The notes below the pieces were generated by a model. That model saw nothing but the letters and a program-made list of their open reading frames with translations, was not told the origin of the DNA and did not search any database. Both the position numbers and the translations under genes were made by a program. From NCBI RefSeq assembly GCF_000526215.1, contig NZ_JAFQ01000004.1, positions 5,890,001-5,954,000 on the forward strand: a DNA stretch of 64,000 nucleotides, in the 5' to 3' direction. Within the stretch, counting starts at the first letter, position 1. Each line of letters starts with the position of its first letter. The stretch is from Nocardia sp. BMG51109 (GTDB lineage: Bacteria; Actinomycetota; Actinomycetes; Mycobacteriales; Mycobacteriaceae). This document shows, piece after piece, positions 32,800 through 41,267 of this stretch.

Positions 32800-33854
32800 G
32801 TACTCCGGATTCCGGGCCCCTCACCGGGATCCGGATCCTCGAGGTCGGCACCATGCTCGCCGGGCCGTACGCCACGATGATGCTCGCCGATCTCGGCGCG
32901 GAGGTCACCAAGCTGGAACCGGCCGGCGGCGATATCTCGCGGAAGGTGAGCGACACGTATTTCGCGAGCCTCAACCGCGGCAAGCGCAGCGTGCGCATCG
33001 AGCTGGACAGCGACGCGGGGCAGGCCGAGCTCGGTGAGCTGGTGTCGAAATCGCATGCGCTGCTGGTGAATCTGAAGCCGTCGGCGATCCGGCGGCTCGG
33101 CCTCACCTACGACGCGCTGCGGCGCTGGAACGAGCGGATCGTATGCGTCGCGATCACCGGCTACGGCCTGCACGGCGGCGACGACCCGGCGTTCGACTAC
33201 GTCATCCAGGCGGCGGCCGGAATCGCCGCTCTCACAGGCGATCCCGCCGGACCGCCGACCTTGCCGGGATATTCGTCGGCGGACAACTCCACCGGGCTCA
33301 CCGCGGCACTGGGCCTGCTGGCGCAGATCGTCTCGGGGCGCGGCGGGCAGATCGATGTCTCGTTGTACGAGGTCATGCTCTCCCAGCTCAACTACCACGC
33401 CGCCGCATACCTCAACGGAGGCAAACGCCCGCAACGCCGCCCGTTCGGCGCCCACTCGTATTACGTTCCCGCACAGATCTTTCCGACCGCCGAGGGCTAT
33501 CTGGCCCTGTTCGTCACCCACGACGGATTCTGGAAGAGCTTTGCCACCGAGGCCGGCATCGACGGCTTCGAGCGCATGGCCGAGCGGGCCGAGCGCCGCG
33601 ACGAGGTGCTGGAGGTGGTCACCACCGCCCTGTCCGCCGACACCGCGGCGAACTGGGAAGCGCGGCTGCGGCCCCTCGGTATCCCGGCGGCTGCCGTACG
33701 CGAGATGCCGGAGGCCCTGGAGGCCAGTCCCGAGGCCGTGGTGACGGCGGGGGAGTACCGACTCGTCGGTAGCCCGGTCCGAATCCCGGGCTACGAGCCG
33801 TCATACGGCCCGCCCCCGCGACTGGGCGAACACGGCGGCGCCGCAACAGATTAG
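32796..33854 (+). CDS. CaiB/BaiF (class III) CoA-transferase
   Basis: A 352-residue single-domain CoA-transferase. GIRILEVGTMLAGPYATMML, LGAEVTKLEPAGGDISRKV, SLNRGKRSVRIELDSDAGQA and AALTGDPAGPPTLPG are family segments. The catalytic Asp that forms the acyl anhydride is most likely the one in SSADNSTGLTAALG. The C-terminal part LRPLGIPAAAVREMPEALE is also typical. It should give CoA to a free acid so that the mutase and F420 enzyme can act. GTG start at 32796 inside the GTGA overlap with the upstream gene. Confidence 0.92.
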   Translation: MSTPDSGPLTGIRILEVGTMLAGPYATMMLADLGAEVTKLEPAGGDISRKVSDTYFASLNRGKRSVRIELDSDAGQAELGELVSKSHALLVNLKPSAIRRLGLTYDALRRWNERIVCVAITGYGLHGGDDPAFDYVIQAAAGIAALTGDPAGPPTLPGYSSADNSTGLTAALGLLAQIVSGRGGQIDVSLYEVMLSQLNYHAAAYLNGGKRPQRRPFGAHSYYVPAQIFPTAEGYLALFVTHDGFWKSFATEAGIDGFERMAERAERRDEVLEVVTTALSADTAANWEARLRPLGIPAAAVREMPEALEASPEAVVTAGEYRLVGSPVRIPGYEPSYGPPPRLGEHGGAATD

Positions 33855-33999
33855 CGGTCATCGGTCACCATCACCGACTTCCCGCCGGAAGAACGGTGTC
33901 AAGCCCCCGCACACCGGCCCGTGCTTCGCACCGCGAGTCCTGGTGCCGACGACGGCCCGTCACGGAGTGGGGTTTCCCGATCTTGGATTGATTCCGCAC

Positions 34000-34005
34000 T
34001 ATAAT
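34000..34005 (+). promoter_or_regulatory. perfect -10 box upstream of the NACHT gene
   Basis: TATAAT is an exact consensus -10 hexamer in otherwise GC-rich DNA, with no good -35 at 16-18 bases. Transcription would begin at about 34012, almost on the in-frame ATG at 34011, so a leaderless longer form of the NACHT protein is possible next to the one from the ATG at 34044. Confidence 0.5.
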
Positions 34006-34043
34006 TCTCGATGAGGGAACGGCAGTCGGCTCGCGGGAGGGGC

Positions 34044-36584
34044 ATGATCGATGACCAGCCGCCGGTGCACAACGAGTTCTCCGGCCGGGCCACCTATGTG
34101 GTCCAGGCCGGGAAGATCTTCGGAGACATCCATTTTCCCGCCCCGGTAGTCGAGACCCGGCAGGACCGTGCCGTGGCGGAGCTGGCGCGGAAAGTTCGCG
34201 CCCAATGGGCGGACGAGGCCGTACTCCGCGGGCTCGCCGATTCCGGGCAGCTGGCCGTGCGCTGGACCGCGGAATGGTCGGTGGCCGATCATCGGGACAA
34301 CGTCGCCGGAGAACTGGCCGCACAGGAACACGGACTCGCCGAGTTGACGTCCGCGTTGCTGGCTCGGCCGACGCGGCGCCTCGTGATCCTCGGCGAGCCG
34401 GGGGCGGGCAAGACATCGTTGGCGATCCTGCTCACGCTGGAGCTGACGCGGTTGTGGGACAAGACGACGGCTCCCCAGGTTCCGGTCATCCTGCTCGCAT
34501 CGTCCTGGCGGAACCCGGGAAAGGAACACTTCGACAGCTGGCTGGCCCGCCGCATCGCCGAGGAATACGGTGGGCGGGAGTCGGGGCTGGTCCCTGCGCG
34601 GATTCGAGAATTGGTGCGTGACAACCGGATTCTGCCGATCGTCGACGGGTTCGACGAGTTGCCCCTCGAGGTCCGGGGGAGGGCGCTGGAAGGTGTCAAT
34701 CGGGCACTGCGGGAGGGTAGATCGCTGATACTCCTGTCCCGGACGCACGAGTACACGAGAGCGGTCATCGCCGGGACCGCGGTGCGCTCTGCCTCGGTGA
34801 TCCGGGCCGAGCCGGTACGTGCGCCCGACGGGGCGGACTATCTGCGGCGAACCGCGCACCCTCACCGTCCGCAACGCTGGGCACCGGTCCTGACGGAACT
34901 CACCGCTCACCCCGGTGGGCGGCTGGCGACGGCGTTGTCGTCACCGCTGATGCTGTGGCTGGCGCGCACGGACTACGCGAGACCGGACACCGACCCCGCC
35001 GAACTCCTGGGCGAGGAACGGTTTCCCGACGCCGAAACGATCGAACTGCATTTGCTGGACAGCCTGGTGCCGGCGGTTTTCCGCGCGGGCCCCGCGTCGC
35101 CCGATCAGCCACACCAGATCCGGGACTGGGGCCCGGAACGGTCCCGGCGCTGGCTCGGTTTTCTGGCATCGCATCTGACCCGCCGGCGAACGAGCGAGCT
35201 GGCGTGGTGGGAGCTGTATCGGGCCCTGCCCACCGTGGTCTCCGTACCGTTGATACTCGCGTTGTACGTTCTGCTGACGCTGGGTACGAGCTGGTTCGTC
35301 GCCTGGTACGGCGGATTCACCGGCGCCGATCACGACAAGCTCGACGCCGCCGCATTCGACGGTATATGGATCGGCGGCATCGCGATCCTGGCGGCACGGG
35401 CGCCTTTTTTCCTCTGGACGGGCAACAATCGGCCGCGCCGGCCCGGAGCGTTCTTCAGCGTTCGGCGAGCGCGAATGCAGCCGATTCAGATCATGTTCGC
35501 CGGTTTGTCCGGCGGGTTGTGCCTGGCGGTGTGGTGGGTGGGCGGGACGCCGCTGGGGTTGGCCACGGTGCTCGCCGCAATCGCCATGGTGTGCCTGGGT
35601 TTTGCCGCGCCACAGGCAATCGGGCCGCGGGAGCTGCTGCGGGGCGAGCAGGTCGGTACCGCGTCGACCACGTTACTGCTCGGCGCCGTGTGCGGAACGG
35701 CCGCAGCGGTTTCCGTGGGGCCCTCGAACGTCGTGACTGCGGTGGGATGTTGTCTCGCAGCCGGTTCGGGTGCCATGAAGCTGGCACTCGTGGTGAGCCC
35801 GTGGAGCCTGTGGGCGCTGGCGAAGATCACGTATTCGATGGCGGGGCGGTTGCCCGTGACCACGATGACCTTCCTGGAAGACGCCCATCAGGCGGGCGTT
35901 CTTCGACAGGTCGGCGGTGTCTACCAGTTCCGGCACGCACAGGTGCAGGCGCGGCTCGCCGCCACGTGGCGAGCGGGCGGAGCGCCGATTCCCGTGCGGC
36001 GGAAAGCATTGCGCCCGGAGACCGCAACCGGGTCCGGTGGACCGTACGAAGTGCGGCTGACGAGGCAGATGTCCTTGTGGCCGCGGGGTCCGTACCTCGG
36101 GCAGTACCTGGTGCTGGCACTCCCGTTCCTGGCGCTGGTGGAGGCGGTTCTGACCGAGCTCCTGACAACCGATCCCCTCGCGATGGTGCTGACCATACTT
36201 TTCACACTGTCCGGGGTTGCCGTTGCGCTGGCTCTCGGCATGTGGTTGGCGAGACGCACTGTCCCATCGGTCGAGTTGCGGCTGCACGAGAAAGGCGTCC
36301 GGTCCACGGTACCGGCCGGGACCACACGGCACGTCACCAGCTTCCCGTGGTCCGACATCGCCGAAATCACCGTGGAGAACTTCGCCGAAGTGGGGAGAAG
36401 GCCCGAATTCAGCCTGGGAGTGAAGCTACTTCCGGACGCCGGCGAAGAGTCTCGGGATCAGGCGGACGAGGACGGCTGGCAAACGGTGTTGCCGGTCGAG
36501 AACGGTGTCGTCGGGCCCGAACTCGACGAGGCGTTGCGCCGTTTCGCCGGCGCCCGTTGGAAGCCGCCGATATGGCACTGGTGA
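34044..36584 (+). CDS. NLR-like NACHT NTPase with N-terminal RHIM-like motif and membrane segments
   Basis: An 846-residue STAND protein. Residues 10-31 are a short motif, NEFSGRATYVVQAGKI followed by FGDIHF, with the RHIM-like core VQAG at 20-23. A NACHT domain follows: Walker A GEPGAGKT (117-124), Walker B VDGFDEL (200-206) and the sensor-type LLSRTHEYTRAVI. From about residue 400 come hydrophobic segments (SVPLILALYVLLTLGTSWFV; GLATVLAAIAMVCLGFA; YLVLALPFLALVEAVLTELL; MVLTILFTLSGVAVALALGM), so the protein is membrane-bound, and a soluble beta-rich end (TSFPWSDIAEITVENF). NLRs oligomerise on sensing a trigger. The next gene carries the same motif at its C terminus, which points to motif-mediated signalling. 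Start uncertain: GGGAGGGG precedes 34044; 34011 may be leaderless. Confidence 0.85.
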   Translation: MIDDQPPVHNEFSGRATYVVQAGKIFGDIHFPAPVVETRQDRAVAELARKVRAQWADEAVLRGLADSGQLAVRWTAEWSVADHRDNVAGELAAQEHGLAELTSALLARPTRRLVILGEPGAGKTSLAILLTLELTRLWDKTTAPQVPVILLASSWRNPGKEHFDSWLARRIAEEYGGRESGLVPARIRELVRDNRILPIVDGFDELPLEVRGRALEGVNRALREGRSLILLSRTHEYTRAVIAGTAVRSASVIRAEPVRAPDGADYLRRTAHPHRPQRWAPVLTELTAHPGGRLATALSSPLMLWLARTDYARPDTDPAELLGEERFPDAETIELHLLDSLVPAVFRAGPASPDQPHQIRDWGPERSRRWLGFLASHLTRRRTSELAWWELYRALPTVVSVPLILALYVLLTLGTSWFVAWYGGFTGADHDKLDAAAFDGIWIGGIAILAARAPFFLWTGNNRPRRPGAFFSVRRARMQPIQIMFAGLSGGLCLAVWWVGGTPLGLATVLAAIAMVCLGFAAPQAIGPRELLRGEQVGTASTTLLLGAVCGTAAAVSVGPSNVVTAVGCCLAAGSGAMKLALVVSPWSLWALAKITYSMAGRLPVTTMTFLEDAHQAGVLRQVGGVYQFRHAQVQARLAATWRAGGAPIPVRRKALRPETATGSGGPYEVRLTRQMSLWPRGPYLGQYLVLALPFLALVEAVLTELLTTDPLAMVLTILFTLSGVAVALALGMWLARRTVPSVELRLHEKGVRSTVPAGTTRHVTSFPWSDIAEITVENFAEVGRRPEFSLGVKLLPDAGEESRDQADEDGWQTVLPVENGVVGPELDEALRRFAGARWKPPIWHW

Positions 36585-36693
36585 AGACTCTGTTCGGTTG
36601 CTCCGCGCCTCGACCGCAGGGTCGTTCTCACGCGAGGGCCGTTCTCACACGGCGATGCTAGGGTCGTCAGGGGAGCGAAAAAGGGAGGCTGTC

Positions 36694-37041
36694 ATGCCGG
36701 ATCCGATCCTGGTGGCCATCGCCGCCGCCCTGGCCGGCAAGGGTGTGGGGAACCTCTACGACCTCGTGCGGGAAAAGTTCGCAGGCCGGTCGGAGGCGAA
36801 AGCGGCGCTCGAGGCCGCGCGTGACGCCGATGCCGAATCGCCACAAGTAGAAGTACTGAGCGAGGAACTGGCGCGCACGGAACGTGAGGATCCACAGTTC
36901 TCCGCCGAACTCCGGGCGCTGTGGCAGGAGATCTCGGTCGCGCAGCGCGCCGATCGCGACGGTGTGGTCAACCAGATTTCGGGCGACGTCAGCGGAAAAG
37001 TCGTGCAGGCCCGGGATATCGAGGGCGGGATCAGCTTCTGA
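36694..37041 (+). CDS. small helical protein with C-terminal RHIM-like motif (putative effector/adaptor of the NACHT protein)
   Basis: A 115-residue protein. The first 80 residues are predicted helices: DPILVAIAAALAGKGVGNLY, then a coiled, charged stretch EAKAALEAARDADAESPQVE and FSAELRALWQEI. The last 23 residues are NQISGDVSGKVVQARDIEGG followed by ISF, with core VQAR at 104-107. This matches the N-terminal motif of the NACHT protein position by position (S-G, V-V-Q-A, I, G, I, F). In known bacterial amyloid-signalling pairs, the effector (often an all-helical Bell-like domain) has the motif at its C terminus and the NLR at its N terminus, exactly as here. Strong ribosome site AAGGGAGG at 36681-36688; 109 bases after the NACHT stop. 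Confidence 0.82.
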   Translation: MPDPILVAIAAALAGKGVGNLYDLVREKFAGRSEAKAALEAARDADAESPQVEVLSEELARTEREDPQFSAELRALWQEISVAQRADRDGVVNQISGDVSGKVVQARDIEGGISF

Positions 37042-37357
37042 GTAGGCTCTGGCCCTCGCGCGGCAGGTCCGGCCGCGTCATCCCCCGCAGAAATGGGTCA
37101 CCAGCCCCGCTCGAGGAAGCCGCTCTCCGGTATCTCGGCCTCCTGTCGGGCGCGGTGCTCGGCCTCCGAGCGCCCGCGCTGGAGCCGAGGTAGTAGCAGA
37201 ACAGGTAGACCGCCGGCCACTGCACGCGAACCCGGAATCCTCTGCTACGAGCCGAAATACGGTCCGCCCCTATCAGTTGGGTGAACACGGCGGTGCGTTG
37301 CCGGCGGTCCGATGGTCGGTGCCACCTCGGTGCCGAATGGCAGGTTACTGTCGAGGC
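37042..37357. other. 316-base gap after the NACHT pair
   Basis: I see no gene. A 40-codon minus-strand frame ending near 37110 (RSEAEHRARQEAEIPESGFL) looks coding-like in composition but has no ribosome site and starts shortly after a stop, so I do not call it. A short GC-rich dyad follows the stop of the small motif protein (CGCGGC...GCCGCG, 37058-37077), a weak terminator candidate. Confidence 0.35.
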
Positions 37358-39289
37358 ATGAGTCCCGAACCGCTTGCTCTGCCCTCCCGCGACTGGTCCG
37401 ACTGGCTCGTCGATTACGTGCTCGGCGGGCTACGGACCGTGTCGGAGGTGCTGGAGCGGCTCGGGGACGGCACCCTCCGGGGGACCGCCGAGGTGCTCGG
37501 CTTGTGGAACGACGCCGACATCGCGTTGCGAGGCGCCGGCTCGGCCGCCGCGTTGTTCGTCGAGGTCCACCCCGATCCCGACGTGCGTCGGCGTGCCGAG
37601 GAGCTCGTCCAGCAGGTCGATCGGGTCCGGACGGATCGCGACCTCGATCGTGCGCTCTACGACGTTGTCGCAGAAACCGATTCGGCTGGGCTGGACGAGG
37701 CGGCCCGGCGCATGCGCGAGCATGTGCTGCGCGATTTCCGTCGCAGCGGCGTGGACCGCGACGATCGGACCCGAGCCCGGCTGCGGGAGATCTCCGAGCG
37801 ACTCACCGTGCTCGACCAGGACTTCGGCCGCGCCATCCGCGACGACGTTCGCGAGATACGGCTCATCCCCGAGCAACTCGACGGGCTGCCCGCCGACTTC
37901 CTCGCCGCGCATGCGCCCGCCGAGGACGGATTGGTCACGGTCACCACCGACTATCCGGACTATCACCCGTTCCGCGCCTACGCCCGGGACGCCGAGGCCC
38001 GTCGCGATCTCACGGTCGAGTTCGACAGCCGCGGCTGGCCGGCCAACGACGCCGTTCTGCACGAGATGCTCGACCTTCGCGCCGAGAAGGCCAGGCTCGT
38101 CGGCTACGACAGCTGGCCCGACTACGACGCGGCCGTCAAGATGATCGGCACCGGCGCCGCCATCGACGAGTTCATCCAGCGGATCTCGGCCACCGCCGAC
38201 GCCGCGGGCCGGCGCGACCTCGAGACGGTGCTCGCGCGCCGCCGGGCGGACGAGCCCGCCGCCACCACGGTCGACCGCTCCGAGATCGGTTACTACACCG
38301 AGCTGATCCGGCGCGAACAGTACGACGTCGATGCCCGGGAGGTGCGCCGGTACTTCGATTTCCCGCGGGTGCGAGCCGGTCTGCTCGAGGTCACCGGTCG
38401 GCTGTTCGGCCTGGAATATCGGCCGGTCGACGTTCCCCGCTGGCATGAGGATGTCACCGTCTACGACGTCTACGCCGAAGGCGAACGGCGCGGACGGATC
38501 CATCTCGACCTCCATCCGCGCGAGGGCAAATTCAAGCACGCCGCGCAGTTCGATCTCGTCGGTGGGATCACGGACCGGCTGTTGCCCGAGGGAGTGCTGG
38601 TGTGCAACTTCCCCCGGGGGCTGATGGAACACCAGCAGGTCGTGACGCTGTTCCACGAGTTCGGGCATCTGCTGCACCATGTGCTCGGCGGGCAGCAGGA
38701 GTGGGCGCGGTTCTCCGGGGTGGCCACCGAGTGGGACTTCGTCGAGGCTCCCTCGCAGATGCTCGAAGAATGGGCTTGGGACGCCACGGTTCTGGGCACC
38801 TTCGCCGTCGACGAGACCGGGACCCCGATCCCGGTGGAGCTGGTGGAGCGGATGCGTGCGGCGAAGGACTTCGGCAAGGGGACCTGGGTCCGGACCCAGG
38901 TCGGCTACACCGCGGTGTCCTATCTCCTGCACCGCGACCGGCCCACCGCCCACACCGAAGCGGTCTTCGACGCCTTGGAACGTCACAGTCTGATCGCCGG
39001 TGTGCCGGGCACTCATTTCCAGACATCGTTCGGACATCTCGCGGGCTACACCTCCGCGTACTACACGTATTTGTGGAGCCTGGTCATCGCCAAGGATCTG
39101 TTCTCGGCGTTCGATGCCGCCGACCTGTTCGATCCCTCGGTGGCGCACCGCTATCGCGACCGCGTTCTCGTTCCCGGCGGATCGCGCGACGCGGCCGACC
39201 TGGTGGCCGACTTCCTCGGTCGTCCGTTCGCCTTCGACGCGTTCGCGACATGGCTGGACCGGGCGCCGGTCTCGCGCGCTACCCGGTAG
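37358..39289 (+). CDS. M3-family oligopeptidase
   Basis: A 643-residue thimet-type zinc oligopeptidase. The zinc site is LFHEFGHLLHHVL (HEFGH at 433-437) with the downstream Glu in DFVEAPSQMLEEWAWD. The mostly helical remainder, for example RAEELVQQVDRVRTDRDLDR and LFGLEYRPVDVPRWHEDVTV, matches M3 peptidases, and the C-terminal YTSAYYTYLWSLVIAKDLFS carries the Tyr residues of the S1 region. It degrades cytosolic peptides. The ATG at 37358 has only a weak CGAGG before it. It stands alone; the D,D-carboxypeptidase gene follows with its own start. Confidence 0.93.
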   Translation: MSPEPLALPSRDWSDWLVDYVLGGLRTVSEVLERLGDGTLRGTAEVLGLWNDADIALRGAGSAAALFVEVHPDPDVRRRAEELVQQVDRVRTDRDLDRALYDVVAETDSAGLDEAARRMREHVLRDFRRSGVDRDDRTRARLREISERLTVLDQDFGRAIRDDVREIRLIPEQLDGLPADFLAAHAPAEDGLVTVTTDYPDYHPFRAYARDAEARRDLTVEFDSRGWPANDAVLHEMLDLRAEKARLVGYDSWPDYDAAVKMIGTGAAIDEFIQRISATADAAGRRDLETVLARRRADEPAATTVDRSEIGYYTELIRREQYDVDAREVRRYFDFPRVRAGLLEVTGRLFGLEYRPVDVPRWHEDVTVYDVYAEGERRGRIHLDLHPREGKFKHAAQFDLVGGITDRLLPEGVLVCNFPRGLMEHQQVVTLFHEFGHLLHHVLGGQQEWARFSGVATEWDFVEAPSQMLEEWAWDATVLGTFAVDETGTPIPVELVERMRAAKDFGKGTWVRTQVGYTAVSYLLHRDRPTAHTEAVFDALERHSLIAGVPGTHFQTSFGHLAGYTSAYYTYLWSLVIAKDLFSAFDAADLFDPSVAHRYRDRVLVPGGSRDAADLVADFLGRPFAFDAFATWLDRAPVSRATR

Positions 39290-39359
39290 GTCCGCAAGTC
39301 CTGCGAGGTTCCGGCCCGGACATCCCGGTTTCCGCACCGCCGGCGGGCAGAATGTGGCC

Positions 39360-40274
39360 ATGCGAACATTTGCCAGGATGTTGCAGATTGTCGTGGCCGG
39401 GATGGTGGTGCTGGCGGCCGGCCATGCCGTCGCCGAGGTCCCCGCCGCGAACGTCTCGCACAGCGAGCTGCCCTCGCCGACGCCCGAGCCTGAGGGCGTG
39501 CAGGCGGTGGGAGCGGCGCTGGCGGACGGCAATACCGGTGCGGTGCGGTGGTCACGGGAGCTGAACACCCCCGTGCCGATGGCCAGCATCACGAAGGTGA
39601 TGACGGCGCAGGTCGTGCTCGACGCCGGAGATCTCGACCGGAATATCACCGTGCCGCAGGGAATCGTCTCCTACTGCGGCGCCAACAACGGAAGCACGGC
39701 GGATCTCGTGCCCGGCGAGGTGCTCACCGGTCGGCAGCTGTTGCATGCGCTGCTGCTGCCCTCCGGCTGCGACGCCGCCTACGCACTCGCCGAGGAGTAC
39801 GGCCCCGGACAAGACGCCTTCCTCGGGAAGATGAACGACACCGCCCACCGAATGGGTTTGGCGGGAACGCATTTCACCGACCCCAGCGGGTTTCCGATCC
39901 CTACCGACTACGCCACCCATTCCACGCCGGCGGATCTCCTGACCCTCGGCCGGCACGCGATGAGCCGTCCGGAGTTCCGCGACATCGTCCGGCTGCCGGT
40001 CTACCACCTGCCCGCCGGTCCCGGTAACCGCGATCATCTCTGGGAGACCACGAACCTGCTGCTGGAGAGCTACCGCGGCACGGTAGGTATCAAGACCGGG
40101 TCCACCGACGCCGCCGGGACCTGCCTGCTGTTCGAGGCGGTCCGGGCCGGACAGCCACTGATCGGCGTGGTCCTGCACAGCTCACCCGACAGCGACGAAG
40201 CCGCGGCCGCCGACGCCGAGCGGATGCTGGACTGGGGCTACGGGCCGATCCTCGGCGCGCTACCGATCAGCTAG
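39360..40274 (+). CDS. D-alanyl-D-alanine carboxypeptidase, S11 family
   Basis: A 304-residue penicillin-binding protein of the DacA type with an N-terminal signal (MRTFARMLQIVVAGMVVLAA, then GHAVAEV). The catalytic motifs are MASITKVMTA (SxxK), LLPSGCDAAYALAE (SGC in place of SxN, common in S11) and GIKTGSTDAAGTC (KTG). It trims the fifth D-Ala of peptidoglycan stem peptides outside the membrane. No C-terminal amphipathic anchor is obvious. The ATG at 39360 gives the signal peptide directly. Confidence 0.92.
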   Translation: MRTFARMLQIVVAGMVVLAAGHAVAEVPAANVSHSELPSPTPEPEGVQAVGAALADGNTGAVRWSRELNTPVPMASITKVMTAQVVLDAGDLDRNITVPQGIVSYCGANNGSTADLVPGEVLTGRQLLHALLLPSGCDAAYALAEEYGPGQDAFLGKMNDTAHRMGLAGTHFTDPSGFPIPTDYATHSTPADLLTLGRHAMSRPEFRDIVRLPVYHLPAGPGNRDHLWETTNLLLESYRGTVGIKTGSTDAAGTCLLFEAVRAGQPLIGVVLHSSPDSDEAAAADAERMLDWGYGPILGALPIS

Positions 40275-40337
40275 TCCCACGCCCCGGCGGGCTCACTCGC
40301 CGCCTGCGAAGTTCGGGCGGCGCGCACCGAGCTCGGT

Positions 40338-40500
40338 CTACACCTCGGCGAGAATGCCTCCGTCTACCCGATAGCGGGCCCCGGTCAGCCAACCGGCTCG
40401 GTCGGATACCGGGAATGCGACCAGCTCGGCGGCGTCCTCGGGAGTCCCGGGACGGTTCATCGGAACGCTCGAGCTCACGGCGAGATGTCTCACCGAGTCA
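40338..40500 (-). pseudogene. C-terminal remnant of a short-chain dehydrogenase
   Basis: The minus strand reads MNRPGTPEDAAELVAFPVSD, then RAGWLTGARYRVDGGILAEV and a stop. This is the standard end of an SDR enzyme (xRPGTPEEVA-LVAFL-SD-A-W-TG--Y-VDGG). No Rossmann site or active-site Tyr/Lys is found upstream, where the ABC ATPase gene begins within 60 bases, so it is a truncated fragment. Confidence 0.7.
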
Positions 40501-40555
40501 CCACCGAACTGCGCCGGAGCGACCGGTCCCGCCTGTTCCCTTTCGAGGTCCGTGA

Positions 40556-41251
40556 TCAGCCCCGGACGCCTCGGAAGTACATCTGTACCTGCGGATCCTC
40601 GGAGGCCGCCAGCTCCGCTACGGTCCCGGTCCCGAGGATCTGCCCCCTGCCCATGATCACCAGGCGGTCGGCATAGCCGGTCGCAGTCAGCAAGGGGATG
40701 TCGTGGGTGATGACGAGGACGGCCGCGCCGGTGTCCGCGTACTCGCGCAGTGATTTCCACACGCCGTGGGCGGTGCCCTGGTCCAGCGAGGCGGTCGGGC
40801 TGTCCGCGACCAGGACGTCGGGGGCGGTGAGGAGGGCGGCGGCGACCGCGGCGCGCTGGATCTGGCCGGCCGAGTTCTGCTGGGGCAGGAGATCCATGGC
40901 TTCGGACGGGTAATAGGCGGCGGCGCAGGCGTTTTCGACGGTCACCGATCGGTGCCGTTGTGCCAGGTTCCGGAGTTGCTCGCCGACGGTCAGGTCGGGG
41001 GTGAAGGCATCTATGCCGTCTTGGGGGACATAGCCGACGGAGCCGTCGGTCAGGACTTCACCGGTGGTGCGGGCCGATTCGGGCAGGCGGCCGGTCAGGG
41101 CGTAGGCGATCATCGTCTTGCCGTCGCCGGGCCCGCCGAGCAAGGCGGTGATCTGCCCGGCGGGGACGCTCAGATCCACCTTCGTGAGGACGGTGTCGCG
41201 CCAGCGGCCGGTGTCGATGTCGACGGTGAGGGAACGCAGTTCGGCTGTCAC
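40556..41251 (-). CDS. ABC transporter ATP-binding protein
   Basis: A 231-residue nucleotide-binding domain. Walker A is LLGGPGDGKTMIAYAL, the Q-loop is in VGYVPQDGIDAF, the signature is degenerate (QQNSAGQIQRAAVAAALL instead of LSGGQ), Walker B is PDVLVADSPTASLDQ and the H-loop is LVITHDIPLL. The general style is that of peptide/nickel (DppD/OppD) ATPases, but shorter, and there is no permease gene beside it, so it may be an orphan half of a lost transporter. The GTG at 41251 has GGAG upstream. It ends near the SDR remnant, adding to the impression that this spot has lost sequence. Confidence 0.85.
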   Translation of the reverse strand: MTAELRSLTVDIDTGRWRDTVLTKVDLSVPAGQITALLGGPGDGKTMIAYALTGRLPESARTTGEVLTDGSVGYVPQDGIDAFTPDLTVGEQLRNLAQRHRSVTVENACAAAYYPSEAMDLLPQQNSAGQIQRAAVAAALLTAPDVLVADSPTASLDQGTAHGVWKSLREYADTGAAVLVITHDIPLLTATGYADRLVIMGRGQILGTGTVAELAASEDPQVQMYFRGVRG

Positions 41252-41267
41252 GTCTCCAGTGTCCTGG

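Noticed and set aside
34044..36584. Interpreting the NACHT protein as a transporter or ordinary membrane protein
   Set aside because: The Walker A, Walker B and SRT sensor series in the N-terminal half is clearly NACHT; the membrane segments come after it.
37100..37240. 40-codon minus-strand frame after the NACHT pair
   Set aside because: Composition is coding-like but there is no ribosome site or family match and it begins just after a stop.
37430..39649. 739-codon open frame opposite the M3 peptidase
   Set aside because: Same antisense artefact; the peptidase with HEFGH is certain and the antisense translation has no recognisable features.
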